Below are positions 7,673-16,149 of a stretch of DNA of 64,000 nt, in pieces. The position numbers and the translations under genes are program-made. Under the pieces are notes generated by a model that saw nothing but the letters and a program-made list of their open reading frames with translations, searched no databases and was not told the origin of the DNA. The stretch comes from Haliscomenobacter sp. Lineage in GTDB: Bacteria; Bacteroidota; Bacteroidia; Chitinophagales; Saprospiraceae. The stretch lies in contig JADJHZ010000003.1 in the NCBI GenBank assembly GCA_016707205.1, positions 1 to 64,000 on the forward strand, given 5' to 3'. Every line of letters begins with the position of its first letter. Positions within the stretch are counted from its first letter, which is position 1.

Positions 7673-9313
7673 CTACCAAAATATGATATACAGCACGGCA
7701 AGGATAAGTAATACGCCGTAGGCAGCCAAATTAAAACTGCGGGGGGTGGCAAACGTCTCCTTCAGCAGAGGGATGGCTTTGGGGTGGTCGTCATGGTCTG
7801 ATACGACCAGGCTTACCATCATAATGGTTGTAATGGTGATGAGACAGGTGTACATCATCTGGTCGAGGAATGGCATCTCTATGGGCAGGAACTTAAGCAA
7901 GAGCGCTACGGGGATGGAAGCCAGGACTCCAACGATCGCACCGGTACTGTTGGCTTTTTTCCAGAACAAGCCCACCAGGAAAACGGCCAGGATGCCCGGG
8001 CTCACGACGCCGGTGTACTCCTGGATATACTGGAACATTTGAGGCATGGAATCCAGGGCTGGCGCCACGACCACGGCGATGATCAACGCCAGGATGACCG
8101 AAATGCGGCCGACCGGCACCAAATCAGAGCCATCTGTCCGCTTGGAAAGATAGGGCTTGTAGATGTCCATGGTGAAGATCGTAGCCGTGGAGTTGAGCAT
8201 CGAAGCCAGCGAAGAAACGATGGCCGCTATCAACGCCGCCACCACCAATCCCTTGATACCCGTAGGAATGAACGTTTTGATCAGCCAAGGATAAGAAAGG
8301 TCATAGTTGATCGAGCCATCGGCTTTCAAAAAGGTGGATTGCACCCCATCGATTATGCTGGTACCCGCCGGCTGCATGTACATCACATAGGCTATAATGC
8401 CGGGGACGACCACGAAGATAGGCAGCAAAAGCTTCAGGAAGGCGGCAAATGCCAAGCCCTTCTGCGCTTCGCGCAGCGATTTGGCTGCCAGCGCCCGCTG
8501 GATGATGTATTGATTAAAGCCCCAGTAATACAGGTTGGCTACCCACATCCCGCCGATGAGCACGGTGATACCCGGCAAGTTCATGTATTCTGGGTTATCC
8601 TTTTTCAGGATCATGTGGAATTTTTCTCCGGCAACCGTGTAGACGTGGTCCAACCCTGCAAAGATACCTCCGTTCGGAGTAACGTGATGGAGAGCGATGA
8701 GGGTCGTGATGAAACCGCCGATAACCAGCAGCACGACCTGGATCACATCCGTCCAGGCCACCGAAGCCAAACCACCCCAGATGGAATAAGCGGCAGAGAA
8801 AAGAGCCAGGCCGATGATGAAGTAAATCATGGTCGACCCGTCGCCATTGCCCAGGATGGTGTCCAGCGCTTTGGCCCCCAGGAACAGCACAGAGGTCAGG
8901 TTCACGAAGATGAACAGCGCCACCCAAAACACCGCGAGGATGGTCTTCAGATTGGTATTAAATCGTTTTTCGATAAACTCCGGAATGGTGAATAACCCCT
9001 GTTTGATAAAGACCGGTAAAAAAAACTTGGCGACAACGATCAACGTCAGCGCTGCCATCCATTCATAGGAAGCAATCGCCAGCCCGATGGCAAAACCCGA
9101 ACCCGACATGGCGACAAACTGTTCTGCCGAGATATTCGCGGCGATTAACGACGCGCCGATAGCCCAGAAAGGCAGGGTTTTACCTGCCAGGAAGTAATCT
9201 TCTGCGCTCTTCTTTTCTCCTTTTTTCGTCCGGGAAACCCATAGGCCTACCGACAAAATCAGCAAGCCATACGCGACAACGATGACGTAGTCCAGTGTTT
9301 GAAATGTTGTCAT
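7673..9313 (-). CDS. Sodium:solute symporter (SSS family, SglT-like sugar transporter)
   Basis: 546 residues from the ATG at 9313, chosen because MTTFQTLDYVIVVAYG begins the first conserved helix and an A-rich tract precedes it; an in-frame ATG at 9370 would add 19 poorly conserved residues. About 14 membrane segments are visible. Family signatures: YFLAGKTLPFWAIGASLIAA in helix 1, SVLFLGAKALDTI, and ALIAAIVSSLASMLNSTATI, the region forming the sodium site in SSS proteins. The closest type is the sodium/galactose SglT group. Divergent galactokinase supports galactose or another hexose as substrate, by context only. Confidence 0.88.
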   Translation of the reverse strand: MTTFQTLDYVIVVAYGLLILSVGLWVSRTKKGEKKSAEDYFLAGKTLPFWAIGASLIAANISAEQFVAMSGSGFAIGLAIASYEWMAALTLIVVAKFFLPVFIKQGLFTIPEFIEKRFNTNLKTILAVFWVALFIFVNLTSVLFLGAKALDTILGNGDGSTMIYFIIGLALFSAAYSIWGGLASVAWTDVIQVVLLVIGGFITTLIALHHVTPNGGIFAGLDHVYTVAGEKFHMILKKDNPEYMNLPGITVLIGGMWVANLYYWGFNQYIIQRALAAKSLREAQKGLAFAAFLKLLLPIFVVVPGIIAYVMYMQPAGTSIIDGVQSTFLKADGSINYDLSYPWLIKTFIPTGIKGLVVAALIAAIVSSLASMLNSTATIFTMDIYKPYLSKRTDGSDLVPVGRISVILALIIAVVVAPALDSMPQMFQYIQEYTGVVSPGILAVFLVGLFWKKANSTGAIVGVLASIPVALLLKFLPIEMPFLDQMMYTCLITITTIMMVSLVVSDHDDHPKAIPLLKETFATPRSFNLAAYGVLLILAVLYIIFW

Positions 9314-9548
9314 AAACCTTTGTTTTTTTTGGTTTTTGATCTGTTGAATGGATTCTAAAGGTAGTATCAATTTATCAGGAGGATTGGCTTTTACTTAAAA
9401 AAGATGCCTGCCACGTCAAAAATACCATTAAGCTTGGGGATTACAGGATGGTATAGCTATTTTTGGATTCCGGAGCTAGCTCGCCAAGCTGTTTTAAGCA
9501 AGCTCTGACATCTGTAGTACCCTGATTAACTTTTTGAATTTCGGAAGC

Positions 9549-9581
9549 AGACTTTCCAGGTTTTCAAAACCTGGAAAGTCT
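9549..9581. repeat. Perfect palindrome, REP-like, in the symporter/galactokinase gap
   Basis: Arms of 16 bp (AGACTTTCCAGGTTTT and complement) around one central C. It lies in the 319-bp gap between two divergent genes, 52 bp before the galactokinase start, without a T-tract on either strand. It could be an operator, a leader hairpin of galK, or a dispersed repeat unit. I see no gene or exact promoter consensus in the rest of the gap (9314-9632). Confidence 0.7.
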
Positions 9582-9632
9582 AGGCCCCTTGGCTCAATTA
9601 GTGGTTCAAAGCACCTTAAACGCGTTCCTATC

Positions 9633-10868
9633 ATGTTTGAAAGACTTTATCCGCAAGAACAACATGCCGCACAACGCGATCGCTATGAGCGGATCGCTTC
9701 ATTATTCGACCACCTTTTCCCCGGCGGGAACAGCGTCTTCTTCAGCGTGCCCGGCCGCACTGAAATTGGGGGCAATCATACTGACCACAACCAGGGGCGT
9801 GTGCTGGCAGCCAGTATTAACCTGGATGCGATTGCCGTAGCGGCCCCTTCCGGCGACATGCAGGTAACCTTGTACTCGGAAGGGTATCAGGGGCCCAGTT
9901 TGGTCGGTTTGGAAGACCTTCGCGTTTTGGAGGAGGAAAAAGGGACTACGGCTGCGCTGATCCGGGGAATTGCTGCCCGCTTCAAAGCCCTCGGGTATCG
10001 AATAGAAGGATTCAACGCTTGCGTTACCAGCGATGTGCTTACGGGTTCAGGCCTGAGCTCCTCGGCGGCCATTGAAGTGCTCATTGGCGCCATATTTAAC
10101 CGGCTGTTCAATCAAAATGCGCTACCTGCCGCCCAGATTGCGGAAATCGGTCAATTTGCCGAAAATGTTTATTTCGGCAAGCCCTGCGGATTGATGGACC
10201 AAACCGCCTGCGCCGTTGGGGGGACTATAACCATCGATTTTGCCGATCCCGAAGCTGCGGAGATCCGGAAAGTGCATTTCGACTTCGCCGCCCAGGACTA
10301 CCGCCTGCTGGTCGTCAATACGGGGGGCAACCACGCGGATCTGACGCCGGATTACGCAGCCGTTCCCGCTGAAATGAAAGCCGTTGCCCGCGAATTGGGG
10401 TATCCCTATTTGCGAAAAGTCACCCTGGAATCGTTCCTTTCGCATATTCCCTCCCTTCGGGAAAAAACCGGAGACCGGGCAGTCCTCCGCGCCCTGCATT
10501 TTCTGGAAGAAAACGAACGGGTCGTCCGTCAGGTAGCGGCGCTGGAATCTGGCCATTTTCCGGAATTTCTTCGGCTGGTCAGCGCTTCCGGAAAGTCTTC
10601 GTTCCAATGGCTTCAGAACATCTACACCCCCCAAAATATCCGGGAGCAAGGCGTAACGCTTGCCCTCGCACTCAGCGACCTGTACATCGGCCATTTAGGA
10701 GAAGGCGCTTGCCGGGTGCATGGCGGAGGCTTCGCCGGTACGATTCAGGCGTTCCTGCCCACCCGCGCCGTGCCAGCCTATGTAGACCTGATGGAGCCGG
10801 TGTTTGGCAAAGGAGCGGTAAATGTGTTGCGTATACGGAATCAAGGAATTGTTTGTAGCCTGGATTAG
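9633..10868 (+). CDS. galK: Galactokinase
   Basis: 411 residues from the ATG at 9633; upstream in-frame codons include the palindrome and are not conserved protein. GHMP-kinase fold: GRTEIGGNHTDH at 41-52 is the galactokinase signature in its TEIGGN variant, SGLSSSAA at 139-146 is the ATP-binding loop, and HGGGFAGTIQAF is the C-terminal GHMP motif. The enzyme phosphorylates galactose at C1 as the first Leloir step in the cytoplasm. Neither galT nor galM is adjacent; the only sugar gene nearby is the divergent symporter, so import and phosphorylation are probably co-regulated from the shared gap. Confidence 0.93.
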   Translation: MFERLYPQEQHAAQRDRYERIASLFDHLFPGGNSVFFSVPGRTEIGGNHTDHNQGRVLAASINLDAIAVAAPSGDMQVTLYSEGYQGPSLVGLEDLRVLEEEKGTTAALIRGIAARFKALGYRIEGFNACVTSDVLTGSGLSSSAAIEVLIGAIFNRLFNQNALPAAQIAEIGQFAENVYFGKPCGLMDQTACAVGGTITIDFADPEAAEIRKVHFDFAAQDYRLLVVNTGGNHADLTPDYAAVPAEMKAVARELGYPYLRKVTLESFLSHIPSLREKTGDRAVLRALHFLEENERVVRQVAALESGHFPEFLRLVSASGKSSFQWLQNIYTPQNIREQGVTLALALSDLYIGHLGEGACRVHGGGFAGTIQAFLPTRAVPAYVDLMEPVFGKGAVNVLRIRNQGIVCSLD

Positions 10869-10872
10869 AACT

Positions 10873-11055
10873 GTAGCCCGGATTTTCAATCCGGGAATGT
10901 TCTCCCGATTTTCAATCCGGGAAACGGGCAATTTCTGATGAGCTGGCTTTTTGGCTTCGTCAGGAAAGAATCCCTGAATCAACCGTTGTTTTCGGATTGA
11001 ATCAGTTCGGATTAAAAAATCCGAACAACTGTCTCGGATTTTCAATCTGAGCTAC
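10873..11055. repeat. Cluster of REP-like palindromes between convergent genes
   Basis: Four related hairpins with a CGGATT core: 10877-10895 (CCCGGATT-TTC-AATCCGGG), 10904-10921 (one bulge), 11005-11026 (GTTCGGATT-AAAA-complement) and 11034-11052. The outer two also share GTAGC(C/T)C in opposite orientation, so the cluster is itself an inverted pair. The right-hand unit contains the TAG stop codon of the phosphoesterase gene. Bidirectional termination or a RAYT-type repeat are both possible. Confidence 0.7.
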
Positions 11056-12908
11056 TGTCTCGAAAAGGGAAGTTGATTAATCCGAAACACCATCCCATCC
11101 ATTGTGGCCCCAATGGCGTCGCCCCCGGGCAAGGAAACGACATTGTTCACCAGGGCATTGGAGACTTTGTGAACCCAGAAGATTTGGCGGTCGCTTAAGC
11201 GCAACGCATACACGAGGCCTTTATCGGTAGGAATATACAAGATTTCCTCTTTCTCCTGCATTGGAGAGGGCGCAATGTCGTATCCGTAGCCCGTATGGGT
11301 TCTCCAGAGCACTTGAAAAGATCCCTGGGTGGACAGGGCGGAAACGGTATCCTGCATGGCTTTTACATAAAGGGTCGATCCGTCGGGCGAAAGGCCAAGG
11401 GACTCGCGGCCAAAGTTGCCGGGTGAACGCCAGATCACCTGTCCGGTTGCCGCCTCCAGCGCAGTGGCGATCCGGTCGGGGGCGACGATAAACACGCGCC
11501 CGTTGGCCAAAACAGGAACAACCGCTGCCGGAGAATACATGCGGTTGGAACTCCCATTGCTCCAACGCCAGGCCAGGGTACCATCCCGACGGTTCAGAGC
11601 ATAAAAATACGTTCCCCAGGTGCCGAAATATACCCGCTCGGCATCTATTGCCGGGATGGTTTCCACAAATCCTTCGATTTGCTTGTTTTCCCAAAGCACC
11701 TTGCCATCCTTAAGCGCTAATGCCCGAAAAACACCCTCCGAACTCCCAATGAACACCGTGTCTCCCGATATTTTTGGGGAAGCCACCATGGCCTTGGCAG
11801 TTTTTAGCTTCCAGGCCAAACGCCCGGAACCTGCCTCCAGGCAATAGATGGTGCTATCGGCAGAAGCCGCTACTACCCTACCGTTGGCGACCTCAGGAGT
11901 AGAATAGATTTTGCCCCTGGCCTGGAACGCCCACAACGGACGGCCGGACCCCAGGTCCAGGGCCTTAATCCCTCCGCACGTGTTGGCATAATAAACCCGG
12001 TCGTCAGCCACGGCCACCCCGGCGCCCACATCGCAGGGGTCCTGAACGGACCACTCCGTATACGCCATAGGGTAGTTTTCGTTGAACGAATAATCCGGTC
12101 TGGGGTAACTCCCCTTATCCTGCCTGGGATCATACCGTTTCAGCGCAAAACTGGTCCAGGGCGCCGCGGTCTTTTGCCCGGGGGTGCGTTCCCTAAGGTA
12201 AACCCAATCGTTCGCTATAGTAACCCAGTTATAGCCCCCAATCTCCTGCCGGGCCCGCAAGCTGGAACGGCCCATGGCCGAGGGGATTCCTTCCGCAGAA
12301 AAGGCTTTATTGGCGTGCCCATGACCGCAAAAAGCGGCCTGAATGTTGCCTTTTTTCAAAATGCCAATCACCTTGTCCCAATTAGCGAGTCCGGGATCGA
12401 GGGGATAATGGTTGAAAAAAAGGATGGGCCGTTTTTTAGGCCCGGACTGAACGACCGAATCGAGCCAGACCAAATCTTCCGCTGGCACTTGACCGGGCGC
12501 CATCCGCATATTGGGTCCGCTGCTGCAGCCTGCAAAACGGTACCCTTTGAAATCAAAACAAAACCGCTCGTACCCGAATATTTGCCGAAAGCTGTTGTTG
12601 CCGCTTTCCGACCATTTGGTGTCGTGATTGCCGGGAATGACGTACCAGGGGGCACGAAGCTGGTCCAGCAGCCGTTTGGCTTCCTTTAACTCCTCGTCGG
12701 AGCCGAATTCCGTGATATCGCCGGAGATAATAACCAGTTCCAATTCCGGGTGCGCGTTGATGTCGTCGACCACGCGCTGCAAGTCCTCCGAAGCCGTCGG
12801 ATTGCCGATATGGGTATCGGAAACCAGGGCAAAATGGAATGGTTCCGCAGGTGGATTGGGCTGAACCCTTGCGGCCCAGGAAAGAATGAATAAAAAAAGA
12901 AAATGCAT
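11052..12908 (-). CDS. Exported metallophosphoesterase fused to PQQ-like beta-propeller
   Basis: 618 residues: a short signal peptide (to about residue 15), a calcineurin-type phosphoesterase domain (about 25-250), then PQQ-like repeats (about 285-610). All metal motifs are present: SDTHIGN, SGDITEFGS, PGNHDTKW, FFNHYP and GHGHAN. The propeller shows repeated strand motifs such as ALDLGSGRPLWAF, CLEAGSGRLAWKL, ALALKDGKVLWEN and ALNRRDGTLAWRW, a seven- or eight-blade pattern. The enzyme should act outside the cytoplasm; the propeller may bind a partner or polymer. Substrate unknown. Confidence 0.85.
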   Translation of the reverse strand: MHFLFLFILSWAARVQPNPPAEPFHFALVSDTHIGNPTASEDLQRVVDDINAHPELELVIISGDITEFGSDEELKEAKRLLDQLRAPWYVIPGNHDTKWSESGNNSFRQIFGYERFCFDFKGYRFAGCSSGPNMRMAPGQVPAEDLVWLDSVVQSGPKKRPILFFNHYPLDPGLANWDKVIGILKKGNIQAAFCGHGHANKAFSAEGIPSAMGRSSLRARQEIGGYNWVTIANDWVYLRERTPGQKTAAPWTSFALKRYDPRQDKGSYPRPDYSFNENYPMAYTEWSVQDPCDVGAGVAVADDRVYYANTCGGIKALDLGSGRPLWAFQARGKIYSTPEVANGRVVAASADSTIYCLEAGSGRLAWKLKTAKAMVASPKISGDTVFIGSSEGVFRALALKDGKVLWENKQIEGFVETIPAIDAERVYFGTWGTYFYALNRRDGTLAWRWSNGSSNRMYSPAAVVPVLANGRVFIVAPDRIATALEAATGQVIWRSPGNFGRESLGLSPDGSTLYVKAMQDTVSALSTQGSFQVLWRTHTGYGYDIAPSPMQEKEEILYIPTDKGLVYALRLSDRQIFWVHKVSNALVNNVVSLPGGDAIGATMDGMVFRINQLPFSRQ

Positions 12909-12934
12909 CGGCGGTTAGTTAAGGTAAGTAATAG

Positions 12935-13801
12935 TTAGATTTTCGGTTCGACGAGCGTGTATTTGATTTTCCGGTCGTCCATTTTTTTCTTGACAAAATT
13001 CCAAACATCCGGATGCATATCCTCCTGGTGATAATGAAAAATACGCGGCGCCGTGAGCCGGCCTTGCGGGTCCATGAACGTGATCAATGCCCTCAGGTTG
13101 ATGGCGAAGATCAATAGCCGGTTCCATTGGGCGTTATTGGCCCCGCGTTCCATTCCTGCAAACAAATTATCGAAATAGCCAAACCACTTTTGGAAGTCCG
13201 GGTTGGAATTATAAGCCGTAACAAATTCAACGAAGCCCAAAACCGAGGATTTAGCCTCTTTCCCGTTTTCCGCTGTTCGCTTAACCATCAACTCCCCGAT
13301 AGCTGTAATTGCCAGCCGCGGAACTTCCACCGCTTCCACGTCCGCAACGGGAATATCGGGGTTGCGCATAAAATACTCGAATCCCGTCAACCCTTTGTAA
13401 ACGGTATTGAACATGATGGTATGCTTCTTGGCCCGGTTATCGGAATGGAGCAATTCGATAAAGGATTCGTCTTCCAGTATTTTACACCACCCAAAATAAG
13501 CCCCCATCAGGTAAAGCGTGCTGATACAATAATACGAATCGCGAACGTCGTCGTACCATTTACGGTCCACAAATTGAACGAAATTCTGAAGCCGGCGGTC
13601 CAGCGCATCCGCTGCCCGAATAACCGGATACCGATACTTTTTAAACGCCTGCCTCGCCTCCATGCGCATTTTAAACTGTGCAGGCAACATCTGCTCAAAG
13701 AGGAATTTCGACCACCCCCCTATAATCCCGCCTATACCCGCAGACAAAACAATCCAAAGAAGGGAATACTGCTCAAACGACCGGAGGAACAGCTCTTTCA
13801 T
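12935..13801 (-). CDS. Conserved-looking membrane-anchored protein of unknown function
   Basis: 288 residues, no family recognised. One N-terminal membrane segment (about 13-33, LLWIVLSAGIGGIIGGW) precedes a soluble, probably helical domain rich in aromatic residues (WYDDVRDSYYCISTLYLMGAYFGWCKILED). There are no cysteine clusters, nucleotide-binding or protease motifs. Its gap to the phosphoesterase gene is 26 bp on the same strand, so they probably share a transcript with this gene first. Four tandem copies of a 14-bp word lie directly upstream of its ATG, in place of a recognisable promoter. Confidence 0.65.
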   Translation of the reverse strand: MKELFLRSFEQYSLLWIVLSAGIGGIIGGWSKFLFEQMLPAQFKMRMEARQAFKKYRYPVIRAADALDRRLQNFVQFVDRKWYDDVRDSYYCISTLYLMGAYFGWCKILEDESFIELLHSDNRAKKHTIMFNTVYKGLTGFEYFMRNPDIPVADVEAVEVPRLAITAIGELMVKRTAENGKEAKSSVLGFVEFVTAYNSNPDFQKWFGYFDNLFAGMERGANNAQWNRLLIFAINLRALITFMDPQGRLTAPRIFHYHQEDMHPDVWNFVKKKMDDRKIKYTLVEPKI

Positions 13802-13810
13802 GGAAAAAAA

Positions 13811-13864
13811 TTTACGAAGTACGATTTACGAAGTACGATTTACGAAGTACGATTTACGAAGTAC
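13811..13864. repeat. Four tandem copies of a 14-bp word (TTTACGAAGTACGA)
   Basis: Near-perfect copies start at 13811, 13825, 13839 and 13853, beginning 10 bp upstream of the start codon of the unknown protein gene. Each copy is partly self-complementary (TACG/CGTA). The island at 31.2 kb uses the related words TACGATTTACGAAG and GACGATGTACGAAG. Confidence 0.9.
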
Positions 13865-13878
13865 AAGGTATAATCCTT

Positions 13879-13942
13879 TACATCCCCTACTCCCTGCTCC
13901 CTAATCCCTACTCCCTGCTCCCTAATCCCTAATCCCCGCTCC
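13879..13942. repeat. Word island (CTCCCTA/CTCCCTGC)
   Basis: About eight degenerate copies of CTCCCTA, CTCCCTGC and ATCCCTA fill the space up to the stop codon of the CHU_C protein gene. Unlike most islands here, no complementary arm is visible. Confidence 0.8.
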
Positions 13943-15985
13943 CTACCTCACCAAAACCACCTCTCCTTTCAATTCTTCTGTTTTTCCATCGGAAAAGTGG
14001 ACGAGAGCCCTCCAGACGTAAACGTCTTCTGGAAGGGGTTTTCCGTCGAGGCGGCCGTCCCAGGCTAAGAAATCGCTATTGGAACCGGGTTCGGCAGATT
14101 GAAAGAGGAGGGTTCCCCATCTGCTGAATACCTGAAATTGCCGGATCTCGATGACCCCACGGCCCAGAAAAAGGCGGAAGCGGTCGTTGACGCCATCTCC
14201 ATTTGGAGAAAACACGTTGGGCGCATACACATAGCGGACCTGGACCACGGTGACCAGGACACTGTCGCGGATTACGCATCCTGGCTCGTTTATGGCTTCC
14301 ACCCAGTAAGTTGTGGTCGTATCAGGGGAAACGACGGGATTGGGGCAATCGGAACAAGTCAGACCGGCAATGGGCTGCCAGGCGTAAGAAACCACCGGTT
14401 GGTTAGCCGCTGCCTCCATGAAAATCCGGTCTCCCAGACGAATTACCTGGTCACCCCCTGTTTCCAGCCGGAAAGGAGCCGGGTCGTTCAATTCGAGAGC
14501 AATAGAAAAGGTGCACCCTTGGGCATCCCGCGCCTGGAGCGTATAAGCCCCTGCGCCCAATTCAGCGAACTGAGGCGCATCTTGGAGGCGCCCTCCATTT
14601 AAAGCGTATTGGAAAGGCAGTCTGCCGCCTTCCAATGCTTCAAACCCAATCCGGCCGTCTTTTCCTCCAAAGCAAACCGGATCAACGGCAAAGGGTTTTC
14701 CTATGATTTTAATTTCCTCCAGCATGTGCGTGTCGGACGTTTGGCATCCATTTTCCGACGTCACCGTCACTGCGTAGGTTCCGGGCAAAACGGCTGTCAA
14801 AAAAGAATCCCTGGACCCATCCGACCAAAGGTAATCCTCAAAAGAGCCGGCTTGAAGAACCGTTGATGAATCGGCGCAAACATATTCGGGACCCCGGATG
14901 GCAAAAGCACTCAAATCTTCCACCTGAACCCGGCAAGTGATCAGGCTGTCGCACCCCTCCCTGGAACGCAGGCGCACCTCGTAATCGCCGGGAGAAGTAA
15001 ATCGCTGCCCCCAATTGGCGTAGCTCCCTCCCGGACAAATCAACACGTTAACTGTCGTCCGGAAAACCTTTTTTTCCAAAACGGCCACGTCTGAATTCAC
15101 CCGGCAAGAAGGGCTGGAAAGATTAATCGGGCCATCGGCAGCCAGCATCCGGAAAAGATGGCCGTCGCGGGGCGTCGAAATTAAATGGGAAGTGGAAACC
15201 GCGCCGGCAATATTTGTCCAGGTCAGGCCCTGATCGGAACTGGTTTGCCATTGATACACCGGGTCTCGGTAGGCGGCGCCGCTAACGCTGGCGTTTAAAG
15301 TAATCGGGGCTGAATCCACACAATAGAAGGTGGTATCCGGGACCATAATACGGGGTCCGCAGGGAAGGAAGGAGATATTGTCGAGCCCGAGGTCGTTTCC
15401 TATTCCTCCGGGAGCATTGTTGCGAAGAGCCAGTACAATGCGGGTAGTCCCGGGCTGAGTGGTCAGGGCAAAGCCATAAGTATGCCACCTTTTGTCCAGG
15501 GGCACGTTTCCTGTGGCATAGACTTCTTTTCCGTCGACCAGGAAAGAGATATTGGGCTGGATGAACGTTCCGGTGGCCGGATCGTTCATTGGGATTACAT
15601 CGGCGGAGAAGACGTAATCGGTGCTCCCGCAAACGTCGACCGTATCCAGATAAAACAGCCCGGGAGTCAGGCTGGCATTGACGACCATAAAATAGCCGTT
15701 GGGATCGGAGCTGTTGTCCTTGGTTTTGACCCAGGTATCCCGGGCAAATGATCCCCAATTGGAGGTGTTGTTGGTGATGGTGTAATACCCGTCGTTAGGA
15801 GGCGGGCTGGGCTGATAAATATACCCCGGCGCCAGTTTGGGATCGGGAAGAAGGACATTGGACGGTCCGGAGCCAAAATTTCCTCTCAAAAAAATGTTGG
15901 AACCCAGGTTTCCGGTGCAAAGCGTGCTCTGCCCGCTGACCGGAAGATCGAAGCATAGCGCAATAAGGCCAAGGGCAAAAGGCAT
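13943..15985 (-). CDS. T9SS cell-surface protein with type-B (CHU_C) sorting domain
   Basis: 680 residues from the ATG at 15985, chosen because MPFALGLIALCFDLPVSGQ is a good signal peptide; the frame is open to 16081 but that extension is low-complexity repeat. The middle holds a jelly-roll-like segment with aromatic strands (about 25-200), an Ig-like segment (YQWQTSSDQGLTWTNI), a C-rich SprB-like stretch (CFGGKDGRIGFEALEGGRLPF) and a WQP-type segment. The last 90 residues form the gliding-motility C-terminal domain (FSPNGDGVNDRFRLF, IFSRWG-like QVFSRWGTLLF, WDGRLDGKPLPEDVYVW). It should be exported by Sec and then T9SS. A strong hairpin covers its translation start. Confidence 0.85.
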   Translation of the reverse strand: MPFALGLIALCFDLPVSGQSTLCTGNLGSNIFLRGNFGSGPSNVLLPDPKLAPGYIYQPSPPPNDGYYTITNNTSNWGSFARDTWVKTKDNSSDPNGYFMVVNASLTPGLFYLDTVDVCGSTDYVFSADVIPMNDPATGTFIQPNISFLVDGKEVYATGNVPLDKRWHTYGFALTTQPGTTRIVLALRNNAPGGIGNDLGLDNISFLPCGPRIMVPDTTFYCVDSAPITLNASVSGAAYRDPVYQWQTSSDQGLTWTNIAGAVSTSHLISTPRDGHLFRMLAADGPINLSSPSCRVNSDVAVLEKKVFRTTVNVLICPGGSYANWGQRFTSPGDYEVRLRSREGCDSLITCRVQVEDLSAFAIRGPEYVCADSSTVLQAGSFEDYLWSDGSRDSFLTAVLPGTYAVTVTSENGCQTSDTHMLEEIKIIGKPFAVDPVCFGGKDGRIGFEALEGGRLPFQYALNGGRLQDAPQFAELGAGAYTLQARDAQGCTFSIALELNDPAPFRLETGGDQVIRLGDRIFMEAAANQPVVSYAWQPIAGLTCSDCPNPVVSPDTTTTYWVEAINEPGCVIRDSVLVTVVQVRYVYAPNVFSPNGDGVNDRFRLFLGRGVIEIRQFQVFSRWGTLLFQSAEPGSNSDFLAWDGRLDGKPLPEDVYVWRALVHFSDGKTEELKGEVVLVR

Positions 15986-16145
15986 AAGGCGTAAGGCACG
16001 GTTCTTTACGCCCTTCGCCTTACGCCTTTCGCCTATAATAATCGTTGGTTTCAACGTTCCAATCGTAAGTTCGCAAGGCATTGAGCCTAAGGAAAAAGCT
16101 CAAGAGAGGACCCTTTTGCCTTCCGCCTTTTGCCTTACGCCTGAA
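15986..16145. repeat. GCCTTACGCC word island forming a hairpin over the CHU_C start codon
   Basis: Many copies of GCCTTACGCC, GCCTTTCGCC and their complement. On the transcript of the leftward gene, bases at 16017-16028 and 15986-15997 form a perfect 12-bp stem whose 3' arm occupies -12 to -1 relative to the start codon. The word continues into the signal-peptide codons (ATGCCTTTTGCCCTTGGCC). A second block at about 16109-16143 lies just after the GLPGLI gene. Confidence 0.75.
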
Positions 16146-16149
16146 AAAA

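Noticed and set aside
8039..8995. 318-codon open frame on the plus strand
   Set aside because: It is antisense to the symporter gene, has low-complexity His/Arg/Gln-rich composition and no start signal; a shadow of a GC-rich gene.
13811..13864. Possible CRISPR array
   Set aside because: The 14-bp units are directly adjacent with no unique spacers and no cas genes are nearby.
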